64,000 nt of DNA from an uncultured bacterium (GCA_949292175.1 CASEYJ010000012.1:1-64000), one strand, 5' to 3'; shown: positions 25,461 through 34,411, counted from the first letter of the stretch. Translations and numbers: made by a program. The notes: generated by a model from the sequence alone, not told the origin.

Positions 25461-26297
25461 ATGAGTACAAGTTTTCATTTAACAAGTTATGACTATTATT
25501 CAAGCAGAAATGATATGGAAATCATTTCCAATATTGTTGATGCGCTGAAAAAAATATTAGAAGAAGATAAAAAACAAGCACAGCCATTGTTTTTGAAAAC
25601 ATCAGATAATCTGATTCTTAATATTGCACGCATGGTTGTTCAAGAAAAGAAAAAAACTTTCTTGATCGGTATTACAGGCGAAAGTGCCTCCGGGAAGACT
25701 GTTTTTGTGGACAACACTATCAAAGCTTGTGTAAAAAGCAAAGAAGAAGGAATTTACACAGTTATACGCTGTGATGATTATTACAAAGATACATCAAAAG
25801 AACTTAAAGAAGCTGGTAGCTACGAAGAGCTATTCAAAACAGGTTTTAGTTTTGACACTCCTGATGTAATTGACCTTGAACTAATGAAAGAACATTTAAT
25901 TCAATTAAAACAAGGTAAAACTATCACATCACCAAAATACGATTTTGTAACCTGTGAATCTCATAAAGACGGAGATATAAAAAAGCCTGCAAAAGTAGTT
26001 CTAACAGAAGGTTTATACGTATTAAACGAAGGCGTTAGAGACATAATGGACGTGAAAGTCTACGTTTATACACCTCTTGAAGTTATCAAAGAACGTTGGT
26101 ACACAAGAGCAGAAAGTCGAGGCAAAACTGGTGCCGCAGCAGATTTACAATTCCAAGATGTAAACAAGACAGCTCAAAAATATATTCGTCCAACATATCA
26201 AATTGCAGATGCTGTAATTAACGGAATGGTTTCACAAGAATATATACAAGAAATCACAGATAATATTTTCAACGCACTAAAAAATATTGATTACTAA
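25461..26297 (+). CDS. uridine kinase/phosphoribulokinase-family P-loop kinase
   Basis: A 278-residue kinase with an N-terminal extension of about 65 residues before the P-loop GITGESASGKTVF (about 71-83). Further marks are VIRCDDYYKD (catalytic Asp pair region), FDTPDVIDLELM, SPKYDFVTCESH and LTEGLYVLNE, all typical of Udk/PRK-like enzymes. Uridine kinase (UMP from uridine) is the likeliest role, but the family also includes phosphoribulokinase and pantothenate kinase-like members, and the N-terminal extension is unusual for Udk, which averages about 210 residues. Single-gene unit with AGGAAG ribosome site and terminator. Confidence 0.8.
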   Translation: MSTSFHLTSYDYYSSRNDMEIISNIVDALKKILEEDKKQAQPLFLKTSDNLILNIARMVVQEKKKTFLIGITGESASGKTVFVDNTIKACVKSKEEGIYTVIRCDDYYKDTSKELKEAGSYEELFKTGFSFDTPDVIDLELMKEHLIQLKQGKTITSPKYDFVTCESHKDGDIKKPAKVVLTEGLYVLNEGVRDIMDVKVYVYTPLEVIKERWYTRAESRGKTGAAADLQFQDVNKTAQKYIRPTYQIADAVINGMVSQEYIQEITDNIFNALKNIDY

Positions 26298-26303
26298 TAA
26301 AAA

Positions 26304-26336
26304 GAAGTCGGGGCATTAATACCGGCTTCTTTTTTT
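26304..26336 (+). terminator. intrinsic terminator after the P-loop kinase
   Basis: GAAGTCGG and CCGGCTTC form an eight-pair stem (one G-T) followed by seven T residues. Confidence 0.88.
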
Positions 26337-26344
26337 ACGTACCA

Positions 26345-26632
26345 CTAATATCTTATTCTACACCCACAATCAGGAATTTCTTCTACAAATGCTTTTTGAC
26401 AAGTCGGACACTGCATAGGTTCAACTTTTGCACACTTATTACATTTTTCTATTCTTTTACAAGGATTACAGTTTTTAAACCCGGTAAAAGGATTCATACT
26501 AAAAGTTGTATAATTTGGTCCAATTCCCATATAAGGTAGTGGATTCAAATCTTGCACAGTCCACGCAAAAGCACCTTGTGCCGGAATTGCCAATAAGGAT
26601 ACAATCCCTAAATACATTAAAAATTTTTTCAT
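26345..26632 (-). CDS. small secreted cysteine-rich protein, unknown
   Basis: A 95-residue precursor. MKKFLMYLGIVSLLAIPAQG with AFA is a clear signal peptide (cleavage near 23). The mature part begins with WTVQDLNPLPYMGIGP and then carries nine cysteines in CNPC, CNKC, CPTC and CGC pairs within 40 residues, a spacing that could hold two zinc ions, an iron-sulfur centre or four disulfides. No family recognised. The start has a reasonable AAGGAG site. In an anaerobe the exported CxxC pairs may bind metal rather than form disulfides. Confidence 0.75.
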   Translation of the reverse strand: MKKFLMYLGIVSLLAIPAQGAFAWTVQDLNPLPYMGIGPNYTTFSMNPFTGFKNCNPCKRIEKCNKCAKVEPMQCPTCQKAFVEEIPDCGCRIRY

Positions 26633-26765
26633 ACATATTCTCCTTAATTCTACGAGTCATTTTCAGCTCCAATATTAGTTTAAAATTTTTAAGCAAAACT
26701 ACTATACCTAAATGGTTAAGTCTCATTCATAAAAAGATTTAGCCCTTTAAGAGAATATTTGTTTA

Positions 26766-26774
26766 TGCTAAAAT
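26766..26774 (+). promoter_or_regulatory. extended -10-like promoter of miaB (TGCTAAAAT)
   Basis: TGC plus TAAAAT, 38 bases before the ATG of miaB, with the AAGGAAG ribosome site between. No convincing -35. Confidence 0.45.
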
Positions 26775-26812
26775 CAAACAGGAAGAAACGTAAATAGCAA
26801 GGAAGTTTAAAA

Positions 26813-28141
26813 ATGCCAAAAGTATATATTGAAACTATGGGATGCCAGATGAATAAATCAGATACCGAAAGAATGTTAGGTATGCTTTCTCATCTTGGAT
26901 ATGATGAAACAACTGAGCCAAAAGAAGCAGATTTACTTATGGTAAACACCTGTTCAATCCGCCAGTTAAGTGAAGATAAAGCATTTAGCTTAATTGGAAC
27001 TTGGGGCAAATGGAAAAAAGAAAATCGCCCTCATATTAAAATTGGTTTTTGCGGATGTGTAGCGCAACAAAAAGCTGAAAACACATTCAAACGAGCTCAC
27101 TACGTAGACTTTGTATTGGGCACACATAAAATTTACTCTCTTCCAGAAATAATAAAAAGAATTAACAATGGAGAAAGAGTTTGCGAATGTACAGAAACAA
27201 ATGCAACAGAAGATGAAAAGGCAAAAGACTACGAAATTAATCGAGTAAAATCTGTAAATGCCTGGATTCCAATTACAGAAGGCTGCAATAACTTCTGCAC
27301 ATATTGTATTGTTCCTTATACAAGAGGCAGAGAACGCTCAAGAGCTCCGGAGATTATCATAAAGGAAGCAAAAGATGCACTCTCTCAAGGCTTTAAAGAA
27401 ATAACTCTCCTTGGACAAAATGTCGACAGCTATGGCAAAGATTTCAAAGATAAAAATTACAGACTTGCAGATTTGCTAAAGGAATTAAACGCTATTGAAG
27501 GCAAATTCCGTATAAGATTTGTAACTTCATACCCAACTGACATTACAGACGAATTAATCGAAACTGCAAAAGAATTAGATAAAGTTTGTGAGTATTTCCA
27601 CATTCCAATGCAGTCCGGAAACTCTGAAGTTCTAAAGAAAATGAACAGAAGATATGACAGAGAAACTTACGGAAAAATAGTTGCAAAAGTTCGTGAAATG
27701 GTTCCTGACGTGACCATTACAAGCGACTTTATTGCAGGCTTTCCTGGAGAAACAGAAGAACAATTTAATGATACACTCACTGCTATTGACGAATTCGAAT
27801 TGGATTATTCAAACACAGCCGCATACTCACCTAGAGAAAAAACTGTTGCGGCAAAATGGGTGGATAAATACATTCCAGAAGATGTAAAAACAGAACGCCT
27901 TGCAAGACTAAATGAACAAGTTCGCACAAACAGCCTACGCTCAAATAAAAAATATGTAGGACGCGAAATGGAAGTTTTGATAGAAAGTTTTGAAAACCAT
28001 AAAGGTAAAAACATCATAACCGGTAGAACAAGAAACAATAAAATTGTTCATATTCCTTGTGACACAGACCGTACAGGCGAATTTATAAACGTAAAAATTA
28101 CAGGATGTAAAACCTGGTACCTGAACGGAGAAATAATTTAG
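26813..28141 (+). CDS. miaB: tRNA-2-methylthio-N6-dimethylallyladenosine synthase
   Basis: Radical-SAM methylthiotransferase that adds the 2-methylthio group to i6A37 in tRNAs reading UNN codons. The 442 residues show the UPF0004 cysteines (ETMGCQMN, NTCSIR, GFCGCVAQ), the radical-SAM cluster CNNFCTYCIVPYTRGRERSR (about 158-177) and a C-terminal TRAM domain (about 375-440). Full length, all key residues present. AAGGAAG ribosome site. Followed by a strong terminator, so monocistronic. Confidence 0.97.
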   Translation: MPKVYIETMGCQMNKSDTERMLGMLSHLGYDETTEPKEADLLMVNTCSIRQLSEDKAFSLIGTWGKWKKENRPHIKIGFCGCVAQQKAENTFKRAHYVDFVLGTHKIYSLPEIIKRINNGERVCECTETNATEDEKAKDYEINRVKSVNAWIPITEGCNNFCTYCIVPYTRGRERSRAPEIIIKEAKDALSQGFKEITLLGQNVDSYGKDFKDKNYRLADLLKELNAIEGKFRIRFVTSYPTDITDELIETAKELDKVCEYFHIPMQSGNSEVLKKMNRRYDRETYGKIVAKVREMVPDVTITSDFIAGFPGETEEQFNDTLTAIDEFELDYSNTAAYSPREKTVAAKWVDKYIPEDVKTERLARLNEQVRTNSLRSNKKYVGREMEVLIESFENHKGKNIITGRTRNNKIVHIPCDTDRTGEFINVKITGCKTWYLNGEII

Positions 28142-28151
28142 ACAAAATAAA

Positions 28152-28182
28152 AAGCCCCGGATTCGGGGCTTAATTTTGTTTT
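28152..28182 (+). terminator. intrinsic terminator after miaB
   Basis: AAGCCCCG and CGGGGCTT form a perfect eight-pair stem with a GATT loop and a T-rich tail. The minus strand also has five T residues next to it, so it can work both ways. Confidence 0.88.
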
Positions 28183-28372
28183 AGGAAGGTAGGAATAGGA
28201 ATAATGTTTTCTCTCTCTTTTTAAACGGATTTATACTCTCTCTCGTGTTTATTTAATGTTTTTCTCTCTGTGTATATATAAAGTATATACTCAAACTCGA
28301 ATTTCAGAGTTTATATTTTTTGTTACATTTGTTTACATAACAAAAGAACCTTCCTAAAAGGAAGGTTCTTTT
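28176..28372 (+). ncRNA. candidate small RNA with three CU-repeat boxes
   Basis: Between the miaB and pyk terminators lies a 160-base stretch with no frame. A promoter-like TTGTTT, 18 bases, AATAAT (28176-28205) points right; downstream are three pyrimidine boxes CTCTCTCT (28211), CTCTCTCTC (28236) and CTCTCT (28264), a GTATATA/TATATAC inverted repeat (28272-28290), and the bidirectional hairpin at 28342-28372 as terminator. CU boxes could pair with purine-rich ribosome sites. The reverse strand also has promoter-like boxes (TTCGAG, 17 bases, TATATA) and could be the real transcript with GA boxes. Confidence 0.35.
28342..28372 (-). terminator. intrinsic terminator of pyk
   Basis: AAAAGAACCTTCC and GGAAGGTTCTTTT form a thirteen-pair perfect stem with a five-base loop; T-rich on both sides. 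Confidence 0.9.
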
Positions 28373-28391
28373 AAAGTAATTTAACCTATTA

Positions 28392-29834
28392 CTATTTTCT
28401 ACGAGAACCAATTTGGTGAATTTTAATAAAGTTAGTACCACCAACAAGAAGTTCAGGTAGAGAACCGGTAATAATAACTGTATCGCCTTGCTTGATATCC
28501 CAATGTTTCAAAATGAATTGGTCAAGTAAATCCAAGCTATGTTCATCAATAGCACCGTTGTAAGCCATAGGATATGGGAACACACCTCTATAAAGCTTAA
28601 TATCACGGCAAATACATTTACTTGGACAGCAAGCAATAATTGGAACTGACAATCTAGCTTCAGAAATAAATCTAGCAGTGAAACCAGAACCTGTCATTGC
28701 GATTACAGCTTTAACATCCATTTTCTTAGACATATCAGCAATAGACATACCAATAGCCATAGCTTGACTATCTTTTTCTTCTTCAATCATCTTTCTAGGG
28801 AACTTGTTACGTCTCATGAAAGAAGATTCTTCAACAGTATCCGCAACCTTTTTCATCATTTGAACAGCTTGCAATGGATAAGCTCCGGCAGCAGTTTCAC
28901 CTGACAACATAATTGCATCAGTACCGTCAAGAATAGCATTAGCAACGTCAGAAGTTTCAGCACGTGTAGGAATAGGATTTTCAATCATACTTTCCAACAT
29001 CTGAGTTGCAACGATAACAACTTTACGTTTTACGTTTGCTTTTCTGATAATAGTCTTTTGTACAATAGGCACTTTCTCTGTTGAGATTTCGATACCCAAG
29101 TCGCCTCTAGCAACCATGATACCATCTGAAACATCAATAATTGCATCAATGTTGTTAACAGCTTGAGGTTTTTCAATCTTAGAAATAATTTTAGCTGTAA
29201 AGTTGCCATGACTAGCCAATAATTGACGAAGTTCAACAACATCGCTAGCTTCTCTTACAAAAGAAAGACCAAAATAGTCAATATCTTCTTTAGCAGCCCA
29301 CTCAACGAATTTCTTATCACGTTCAGTCAAAACTGCAAGACTACCTTGAGTACCAGGAATGTTAATACCTTTTCTTGGCTTCAACAAACCATCAGCCAAA
29401 ACCTTAGCGTAAACTACTTGGTTTTCAGATTTTTGAACGATTAATTGAATCTTACCATCATCGATCATAATCATTTCGCCAGGAGTAACGTCGTCTGCAA
29501 TACCTTTATAGTCAACAGGAATGATATCTCCATCCATTTCTGCCATATGTTTGAACTTAAGGATTTGATCTTTCTTAATTTCGATAGGTTCTTTTATCTG
29601 ACCTACTCTAATTTTAGGACCTTGTAAATCCAAAAGAACAGGAATCAATGTATTTTCTTCTTTTTCAATTTCACGAATAATATCAAGATTTTTCTTGTGA
29701 AATTCGATATCACCGTGAGAAGAATTCATCCTGAACATGGTAACACCAGCTTTAAAAAGGTCATGGATAATTTCCTTTGTATTACTTGCTGGTCCAAGTG
29801 TAGCCACTATTTTCGTCATCGTGTAATTGTCCAT
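28392..29834 (-). CDS. pyk: pyruvate kinase
   Basis: Converts phosphoenolpyruvate and ADP to pyruvate and ATP, the last step of glycolysis. 480 residues: TKIVATLGPAS and FRMNSSHGD at the N-terminus, the B domain inserted about 70-170, ISKIEKPQAV with the catalytic Lys (about 220), IMVARGDLGIEI, and VATQMLESMIENPIPTRAETSDVANAI. The C-terminal allosteric domain is present (about 355-475) but there is no extra PEP-utiliser domain of the kind found in Bacillus. An AAGGAG site precedes the ATG; terminator follows. Confidence 0.97.
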   Translation of the reverse strand: MDNYTMTKIVATLGPASNTKEIIHDLFKAGVTMFRMNSSHGDIEFHKKNLDIIREIEKEENTLIPVLLDLQGPKIRVGQIKEPIEIKKDQILKFKHMAEMDGDIIPVDYKGIADDVTPGEMIMIDDGKIQLIVQKSENQVVYAKVLADGLLKPRKGINIPGTQGSLAVLTERDKKFVEWAAKEDIDYFGLSFVREASDVVELRQLLASHGNFTAKIISKIEKPQAVNNIDAIIDVSDGIMVARGDLGIEISTEKVPIVQKTIIRKANVKRKVVIVATQMLESMIENPIPTRAETSDVANAILDGTDAIMLSGETAAGAYPLQAVQMMKKVADTVEESSFMRRNKFPRKMIEEEKDSQAMAIGMSIADMSKKMDVKAVIAMTGSGFTARFISEARLSVPIIACCPSKCICRDIKLYRGVFPYPMAYNGAIDEHSLDLLDQFILKHWDIKQGDTVIITGSLPELLVGGTNFIKIHQIGSRRK

Positions 29835-29955
29835 TTTTATCTCCTTACTTCCTATCTTTAGAAAATTTTTATGACTTTACAAATGTTCTTTTATAATATA
29901 TACTACAAACAGAAAATGTTTACTAGTTGTAATAGTAAAAAATGAGGAAGTAGAA

Positions 29956-31233
29956 ATGAGAAAACTTTTAGTTGGTTTATTTGCGGCAGGGGTTGTAGCA
30001 TTAAGCACTACTGTGCCTACATTTGCAGCAAACATTTCCGATGTAAGCTCAAATTATTGGGCTTCAAAAGAAATCAATAACGTTGTAGATAACAACGTTA
30101 TGACTCTTACTAACGGGAAATTTAATCCTGAAGGTGCAGTAAGAAGGGTTGATTTCGTTCAAGCATTGTTGAAATTACTTACAAACGACAATTTGAACGT
30201 CAACATTAAGAACATCTTCACTGATGTAAAAGCATCAGATTACTACTATGCAGATGTTCTAAGATCACAACAGTTAGGTTTGGTATACGGATATCCGGAT
30301 AAAACATTCAAACCTGCAAAATTAATGTCTAGAGCTGAAACACAATCTGTTGTTAGCCACATTACAAAAGACATGAAATCAGATGCGTCTTTATTGAAAA
30401 ATTACACAGATGCTGACCAAGTTCCAGCATGGGCAAAAGAAGCTTACGCTAAGACATTGGATTACGGTATTTATGTAAACTATCCAAATCCAAATGAATT
30501 AAGACCAAATGATGTTCTTTCAAGAGCTGAAGCTGCTGTAATTCTTTACAGATTGAGAGAAAAAGCTGGTCTAATCAAATCAGAATACGTTGGAGCTGAT
30601 TTAGAAAAAGAACTTGGAACACAACATTTGCAAGCAGTAAAAAATGCTCCAACAGATGAAGTACTAATAACAAGCCACAGAAGTGTTATTAAAGAAGGTA
30701 ACGCTATGTATGTTGCATTTGGAGACAAATTCAAATCTGAATTAGCAAATGAAGGAGATGCTCTAACATTTGTAGCTAATGAAGATATTGCAACTGAAGA
30801 AGGTACTGTATTATTCCCAGCAGGAACTAAATTTGAAGGTTCTGTATTAAACATTACAGATCCAAAATGGTTCAACAAAAACGCTAGAGTATATGCTCAA
30901 ATTACAAAAGCTGTTCTTCCAAACGGTCAAGTAGTAGCAATGGAAGCAAAACCATTCTATAAAAACTACGAATTAAAAGAAGGACCTTGGATGACTGCAG
31001 GTAAGTTAGCATTGTACACAGTAACAGGTGGTGCTATCGGTACAGGTGCCGGTGTTGGTTTTGCATTTATACCAAATCCAGCTGAAATTGGTACAGGTAT
31101 TGCAATCGGTACTCCGGTTGGTGCTGGCGTAGGTTTAGCAACAGGTTTAATCACAAAAGGTTTAAACTATCACGCTAAAGCTGGCGAAGAAATCAAAGTT
31201 ATAATGCTTAAAGACGTAAGCATTGCAAAATAG
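29956..31233 (+). CDS. secreted SLH-domain protein with beta-rich and glycine-rich module
   Basis: A 425-residue exported protein: signal peptide (MRKLLVGLFAAGVVALSTT, cleaved near FAA), then three SLH repeats (ISDVSSNYWASKEI; FTDVKASDYYYADV with YPDKTFKPAKLMSRAE; YTDADQVPAWAKEA with LRPNDVLSRAEAAVILY) to about residue 210. Next comes a beta-rich domain (about 245-345) with EGTVLFPAGTKFEGSVLNI, and a glycine-rich hydrophobic segment GGAIGTGAGVGF to VGAGVGLATGLITKG followed by AGEEIKV. The last two parts recur in the 51.9 kb protein. Likely wall-anchored with a membrane-inserting tail. AGGAAG ribosome site; own terminator. Confidence 0.9.
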   Translation: MRKLLVGLFAAGVVALSTTVPTFAANISDVSSNYWASKEINNVVDNNVMTLTNGKFNPEGAVRRVDFVQALLKLLTNDNLNVNIKNIFTDVKASDYYYADVLRSQQLGLVYGYPDKTFKPAKLMSRAETQSVVSHITKDMKSDASLLKNYTDADQVPAWAKEAYAKTLDYGIYVNYPNPNELRPNDVLSRAEAAVILYRLREKAGLIKSEYVGADLEKELGTQHLQAVKNAPTDEVLITSHRSVIKEGNAMYVAFGDKFKSELANEGDALTFVANEDIATEEGTVLFPAGTKFEGSVLNITDPKWFNKNARVYAQITKAVLPNGQVVAMEAKPFYKNYELKEGPWMTAGKLALYTVTGGAIGTGAGVGFAFIPNPAEIGTGIAIGTPVGAGVGLATGLITKGLNYHAKAGEEIKVIMLKDVSIAK

Positions 31234-31255
31234 ATTTTAATTGCTATGACTGTGT

Positions 31256-31283
31256 GTGGGTGATTTTATCACCCACTTTTTTT
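31256..31283 (+). terminator. intrinsic terminator after the second SLH gene
   Basis: GTGGGTGA and TCACCCAC form a perfect eight-pair stem with a five-base loop and seven T residues. Confidence 0.9.
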
Positions 31284-31395
31284 ATGCTTTTATCAAATAA
31301 TTAAAGCTTTATAAAATATTTGACTTATTCTGATTTTAATAATATGCTTGAGAAAAGATAGTGTTTATATTTAGAGTGAAAATGTAGGGGTATTT

Positions 31396-33069
31396 ATGAG
31401 AAACAGACAAAAAAATGTTCTCTCGTTGCTTGAAGAGAAAACAAACGAGTATTTGGATAGAGTTGCACTTGGTATAACCTCAAATATGGGGTGGAAAGAA
31501 TTTACATACCGAGGACTAGGACTCCTATCAAGAAAACTTGCCTCCTATCTTATAGACGAAATACATGTTCAAAAGGGTGATAAATTAACTATTCTTTCAG
31601 AATCAAAACCTGAATACGGAGCCTGCGTTTTTGCATCAATTCTCGCAGGAATGACAACCGTTCCTCTTGATATTAAACTCACCCAATATGAACTTACCTC
31701 TATTCTTACTGATTGCGCACCAACAGTGATGCTTGTATCACAAAAATTTATTGATACTGCAAAAGAACTCAAAAAAAATATCCCGTCTATCAAACATATC
31801 TTAGTAATGGATGAACCATCTTATAACTTGGATCTCCATAGTATATACGAACTTCCTGAAAATTATGAAGCTAAATGGAGAAAACTAAGCTCCAAATCCA
31901 CAGCATTCATTATTTATACATCCGGAACAACAGGATCACCTAAAGGTGTAGAAATAACTTTTAGAAATATGTTTTCACAATTAGACGATCTAAATGATGC
32001 TCTGGGTTCAATACTGCCAAAGGACAGATGCACAATACTTTCTATCCTCCCAATGAATCATTTATTTGAGATGACAGTTGGATTTTCAACTTTTTTAAAT
32101 CTTGGTTTCTCTGTATATTACACCCAAAGCCTGAAACCAAAGGATATTTTAACAATCATGCGTGAAAAACAGGTAAACTTTATGATTGTGGTACCGGCAT
32201 TCTTAAAGCTCTTGAAAACAACAATTGAATCGGAATTAAACAAATCCTCGCCAAAAGAATTGGCAAAATTTAAAGCTGCATATCATATTGCAAAATTTAT
32301 ACCTAGCGCAAGGATTAAAAAACTAATTTTTAGAAACATTCATAAGAAATTTGGTGGACACTTTATTGGATGCTTATCGGGAGGCGCACCTCTGGATGTA
32401 GAAGTCGGCAAATTTTTTGAACGAATAGGCATAAGAGTTTACCAAGCATACGGACTATCAGAAGCAAGTCCAATCGTATCATTAAATATAAAAAAACATA
32501 GAAACATACTTTCAGCAGGACTTCCGCTAAAAAGTTACTCAACAAGAATTGCCCCGGATACAGGCGAATTACTTGTCAAAGGACCTGCAGTAATGAAAGG
32601 ATACCACAATCAACCTGAACTTACCGCCGATGTAATTGATGAAGACGGCTGGTTACATACCGGAGATATCGCAAAAATTGACAAAGATGGCCATATCTTT
32701 ATAACCGGAAGGATAAAAAATATGATAGTACTCTCTGGTGGTAAAAAAGTATTTCCGGAAGAAGTTGAAGCGACGCTGGAAAAAAGTCCTTATTTTAAGG
32801 AAGTTTGCGTATTTGGACACACAAGAACATTTGGAAGCAAGGACGGAACAGAAGAAATTACAGCCGTTGTAGTTCCAAATGAAGCTCTATTATCACAATA
32901 TGACGATACAACACTTGAAAAACTCTTAAGGGATGAGGTTAAAACACTCTCATTGCAGCTAACAGCATATAAAAGACCAGTTAATGTAATTATATCTAAA
33001 AAAGAACTACCAAGAACGGCGACAAGAAAAGTAAAACGGAAAGAAGTAAAACAACTTGTGGAAGTCTAA
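31396..33069 (+). CDS. AMP-forming acyl-CoA/acyl-ACP ligase (FadD-like)
   Basis: A 557-residue adenylating enzyme that activates a carboxylic acid, probably a fatty acid, through an acyl-AMP. Signature motifs: P-loop-like FIIYTSGTTGSPKGVEIT (about 172-189), the A5 motif YQAYGLSEASPIVS, the A7 Asp in DGWLHTGDIAKIDKDG, the hinge FITGRIKNMIVLSGGKKVFP, and catalytic Lys in PRTATRKVKRKE near the C-terminus. Substrate chain length and the final acceptor (CoA or ACP) cannot be told. AGGGG site before the ATG. Single gene, facing the ribosomal cluster across a shared terminator. Confidence 0.9.
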   Translation: MRNRQKNVLSLLEEKTNEYLDRVALGITSNMGWKEFTYRGLGLLSRKLASYLIDEIHVQKGDKLTILSESKPEYGACVFASILAGMTTVPLDIKLTQYELTSILTDCAPTVMLVSQKFIDTAKELKKNIPSIKHILVMDEPSYNLDLHSIYELPENYEAKWRKLSSKSTAFIIYTSGTTGSPKGVEITFRNMFSQLDDLNDALGSILPKDRCTILSILPMNHLFEMTVGFSTFLNLGFSVYYTQSLKPKDILTIMREKQVNFMIVVPAFLKLLKTTIESELNKSSPKELAKFKAAYHIAKFIPSARIKKLIFRNIHKKFGGHFIGCLSGGAPLDVEVGKFFERIGIRVYQAYGLSEASPIVSLNIKKHRNILSAGLPLKSYSTRIAPDTGELLVKGPAVMKGYHNQPELTADVIDEDGWLHTGDIAKIDKDGHIFITGRIKNMIVLSGGKKVFPEEVEATLEKSPYFKEVCVFGHTRTFGSKDGTEEITAVVVPNEALLSQYDDTTLEKLLRDEVKTLSLQLTAYKRPVNVIISKKELPRTATRKVKRKEVKQLVEV

Positions 33070-33101
33070 AAAAGTCTTACCAAAAACAAATACATAATAT
33101 A

Positions 33102-33132
33102 AAAAGCCTCCATAATAAATACGGAGGCTTTT
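33102..33132. terminator. bidirectional terminator between acyl ligase and rplR
   Basis: AAAAGCCTCC and GGAGGCTTTT form a perfect ten-pair stem with an eleven-base loop; it ends both the acyl-ligase transcript and the ribosomal protein operon. Confidence 0.85.
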
Positions 33133-33152
33133 AAATAGTATCTAAATATAAA

Positions 33153-33521
33153 TTAGAAATTCAAACCAGCTTCACGAGCAGCGTCAGCCAAAGCTTGAAC
33201 ACGGCCGTGATACAAGAATCCGCCTCTGTCAAAAACAACATCGCTTACGCCAGCTTTAAGAGCTCTCTTAGCGATAGCTTCACCAACAACCTTAGCAGCG
33301 TCGATGTTACCGCCGTGAGGCAATTTTTCTTTCAAATCTTTGTCAATTGAAGACGCTGAAGCCAAAGTTACATGGTTTACATCATCAATCAATTGAGCAT
33401 AAATATGCTTTGTACTTCTATAAACAGCCAATCTTGGGCATTCAGGAGTTCCTGAAATTTTAACTCTTATAGACTGGTGTCTTTTTTGAACTTGAGGTTT
33501 TCTAACTTTAGTTTTAATCAT
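33153..33521 (-). CDS. rplR: 50S ribosomal protein L18
   Basis: A 122-residue 5S-rRNA-binding protein: [27 protein letters not shown], and [20 protein letters not shown] at the C-terminus. It is the last gene of this cluster; in most bacteria rpsE, rpmD, rplO and secY follow, but here a terminator and a convergent gene follow. It and rplF are probably on a separate transcript from the genes upstream. Confidence 0.96.
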   Translation of the reverse strand: MIKTKVRKPQVQKRHQSIRVKISGTPECPRLAVYRSTKHIYAQLIDDVNHVTLASASSIDKDLKEKLPHGGNIDAAKVVGEAIAKRALKAGVSDVVFDRGGFLYHGRVQALADAAREAGLNF

Positions 33522-33651
33522 TTTGTTTTCCTTTCATTACTTGTTTTAACGGGCTTAAGTCACCCTCCACATGCAATTTACTACTATTTTTAAGAAATAT
33601 TGTGGCAAAAAATTATCAATAAATAATCTATACCACAAAGCTAGCTTAAGA
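33522..33651 (-). other. rplF-rplR spacer with hairpin and shared motif
   Basis: 130 bases, long for a spc operon. On the minus strand it holds an imperfect hairpin (TTGTGG/CCACAA with inner ATTAT/ATAAT, about 33602-33638) and then TGGAGGGTGA (33560-33569) followed by CCCG. The same ten bases occur in the rpsJ-rplC spacer, also followed by CCCG. Confidence 0.5.
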
Positions 33652-34191
33652 CTACTTCTTACCAGCTTTACCAGCTTTACGTCTGATATGTTCGCCTTCG
33701 TATCTTACACCCTTACCTTTATAAACTTCAGGTGGACGTTTTGATCTAATGAAAGCAGCAACATCACCAACGGTCTGCTTGTTAGAACCTTTAACACTAA
33801 TCTTAGTGTTAGCTTCAACAGCAATTGTAATTCCTGCTGGAGGTTCAACAATAACAGGGTGAGAGTAACCAAGAGCTAAGTTAAGGTTTTTACCTTCCAT
33901 GCTAGCACGGTAACCAACACCTTGGATTTCCAATTTCTTTTCAAAACCTTCTTTAACACCGTGAACAGCGTTAGCAATAAGGGTTCTTGACAATCCGAAC
34001 AAAGCATCAGTTTCTCTAGAATCGCCTACTTTTGACAAGATAATGTGATTATCTTCAATTTTAACAGCGATTTCAGGACGAACGTTAACTGATTCTTCGC
34101 CCAAAGGACCTTTAGCTGTAACAAGTTGTCCTTCTATTTTTACTTCGACTCCCTGAGGGATCTCGATAGGTTTCTTTCCTATACGTGACAT
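33652..34191 (-). CDS. rplF: 50S ribosomal protein L6
   Basis: A 179-residue protein with two related beta domains; MSRIGKKPIEIPQGVEV at the start and the conserved KGVRYEGEHIRRKAGKAGKK end, which contacts 23S rRNA near the sarcin-ricin loop. Full length. An AAGGAG site precedes the ATG. It is the first gene after an internal terminator and a fresh promoter. Confidence 0.97.
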   Translation of the reverse strand: MSRIGKKPIEIPQGVEVKIEGQLVTAKGPLGEESVNVRPEIAVKIEDNHIILSKVGDSRETDALFGLSRTLIANAVHGVKEGFEKKLEIQGVGYRASMEGKNLNLALGYSHPVIVEPPAGITIAVEANTKISVKGSNKQTVGDVAAFIRSKRPPEVYKGKGVRYEGEHIRRKAGKAGKK

Positions 34192-34262
34192 GTGTTTTCT
34201 CCTTATGGTATATTACTAAACATCGCCAAGCTTTTCTACCAATTGCACCTGACGCATTAACG

Positions 34263-34291
34263 ATGTTATCATAGAGAAAACCACTTGTAAA
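34263..34291 (-). promoter_or_regulatory. internal promoter for rplF-rplR
   Basis: On the minus strand TTTACA, 17 bases, TAACAT. The predicted start gives a leader of about 65 bases before rplF. It lies just downstream of an intrinsic terminator, so it would restart transcription for the last two genes. Confidence 0.65.
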
Positions 34292-34360
34292 GGAGTTATT
34301 AACATTTTTAAAGCTTAAAACAAAGAGTAAACAACCATCTAAGATACAAAAACACGTAAA

Positions 34361-34388
34361 AAAGGCGAACTACAAACAGTCCGCCTTT
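34361..34388 (-). terminator. internal terminator between rpsH and rplF
   Basis: AAAGGCG and CGCCTTT pair around an inner ACT/AGT extension; on the minus strand the stem is followed by TTTTTT. It would end or attenuate the main ribosomal transcript after rpsH. Confidence 0.75.
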
Positions 34389-34411
34389 TAAATTTTATAT
34401 TAAAACTCATA

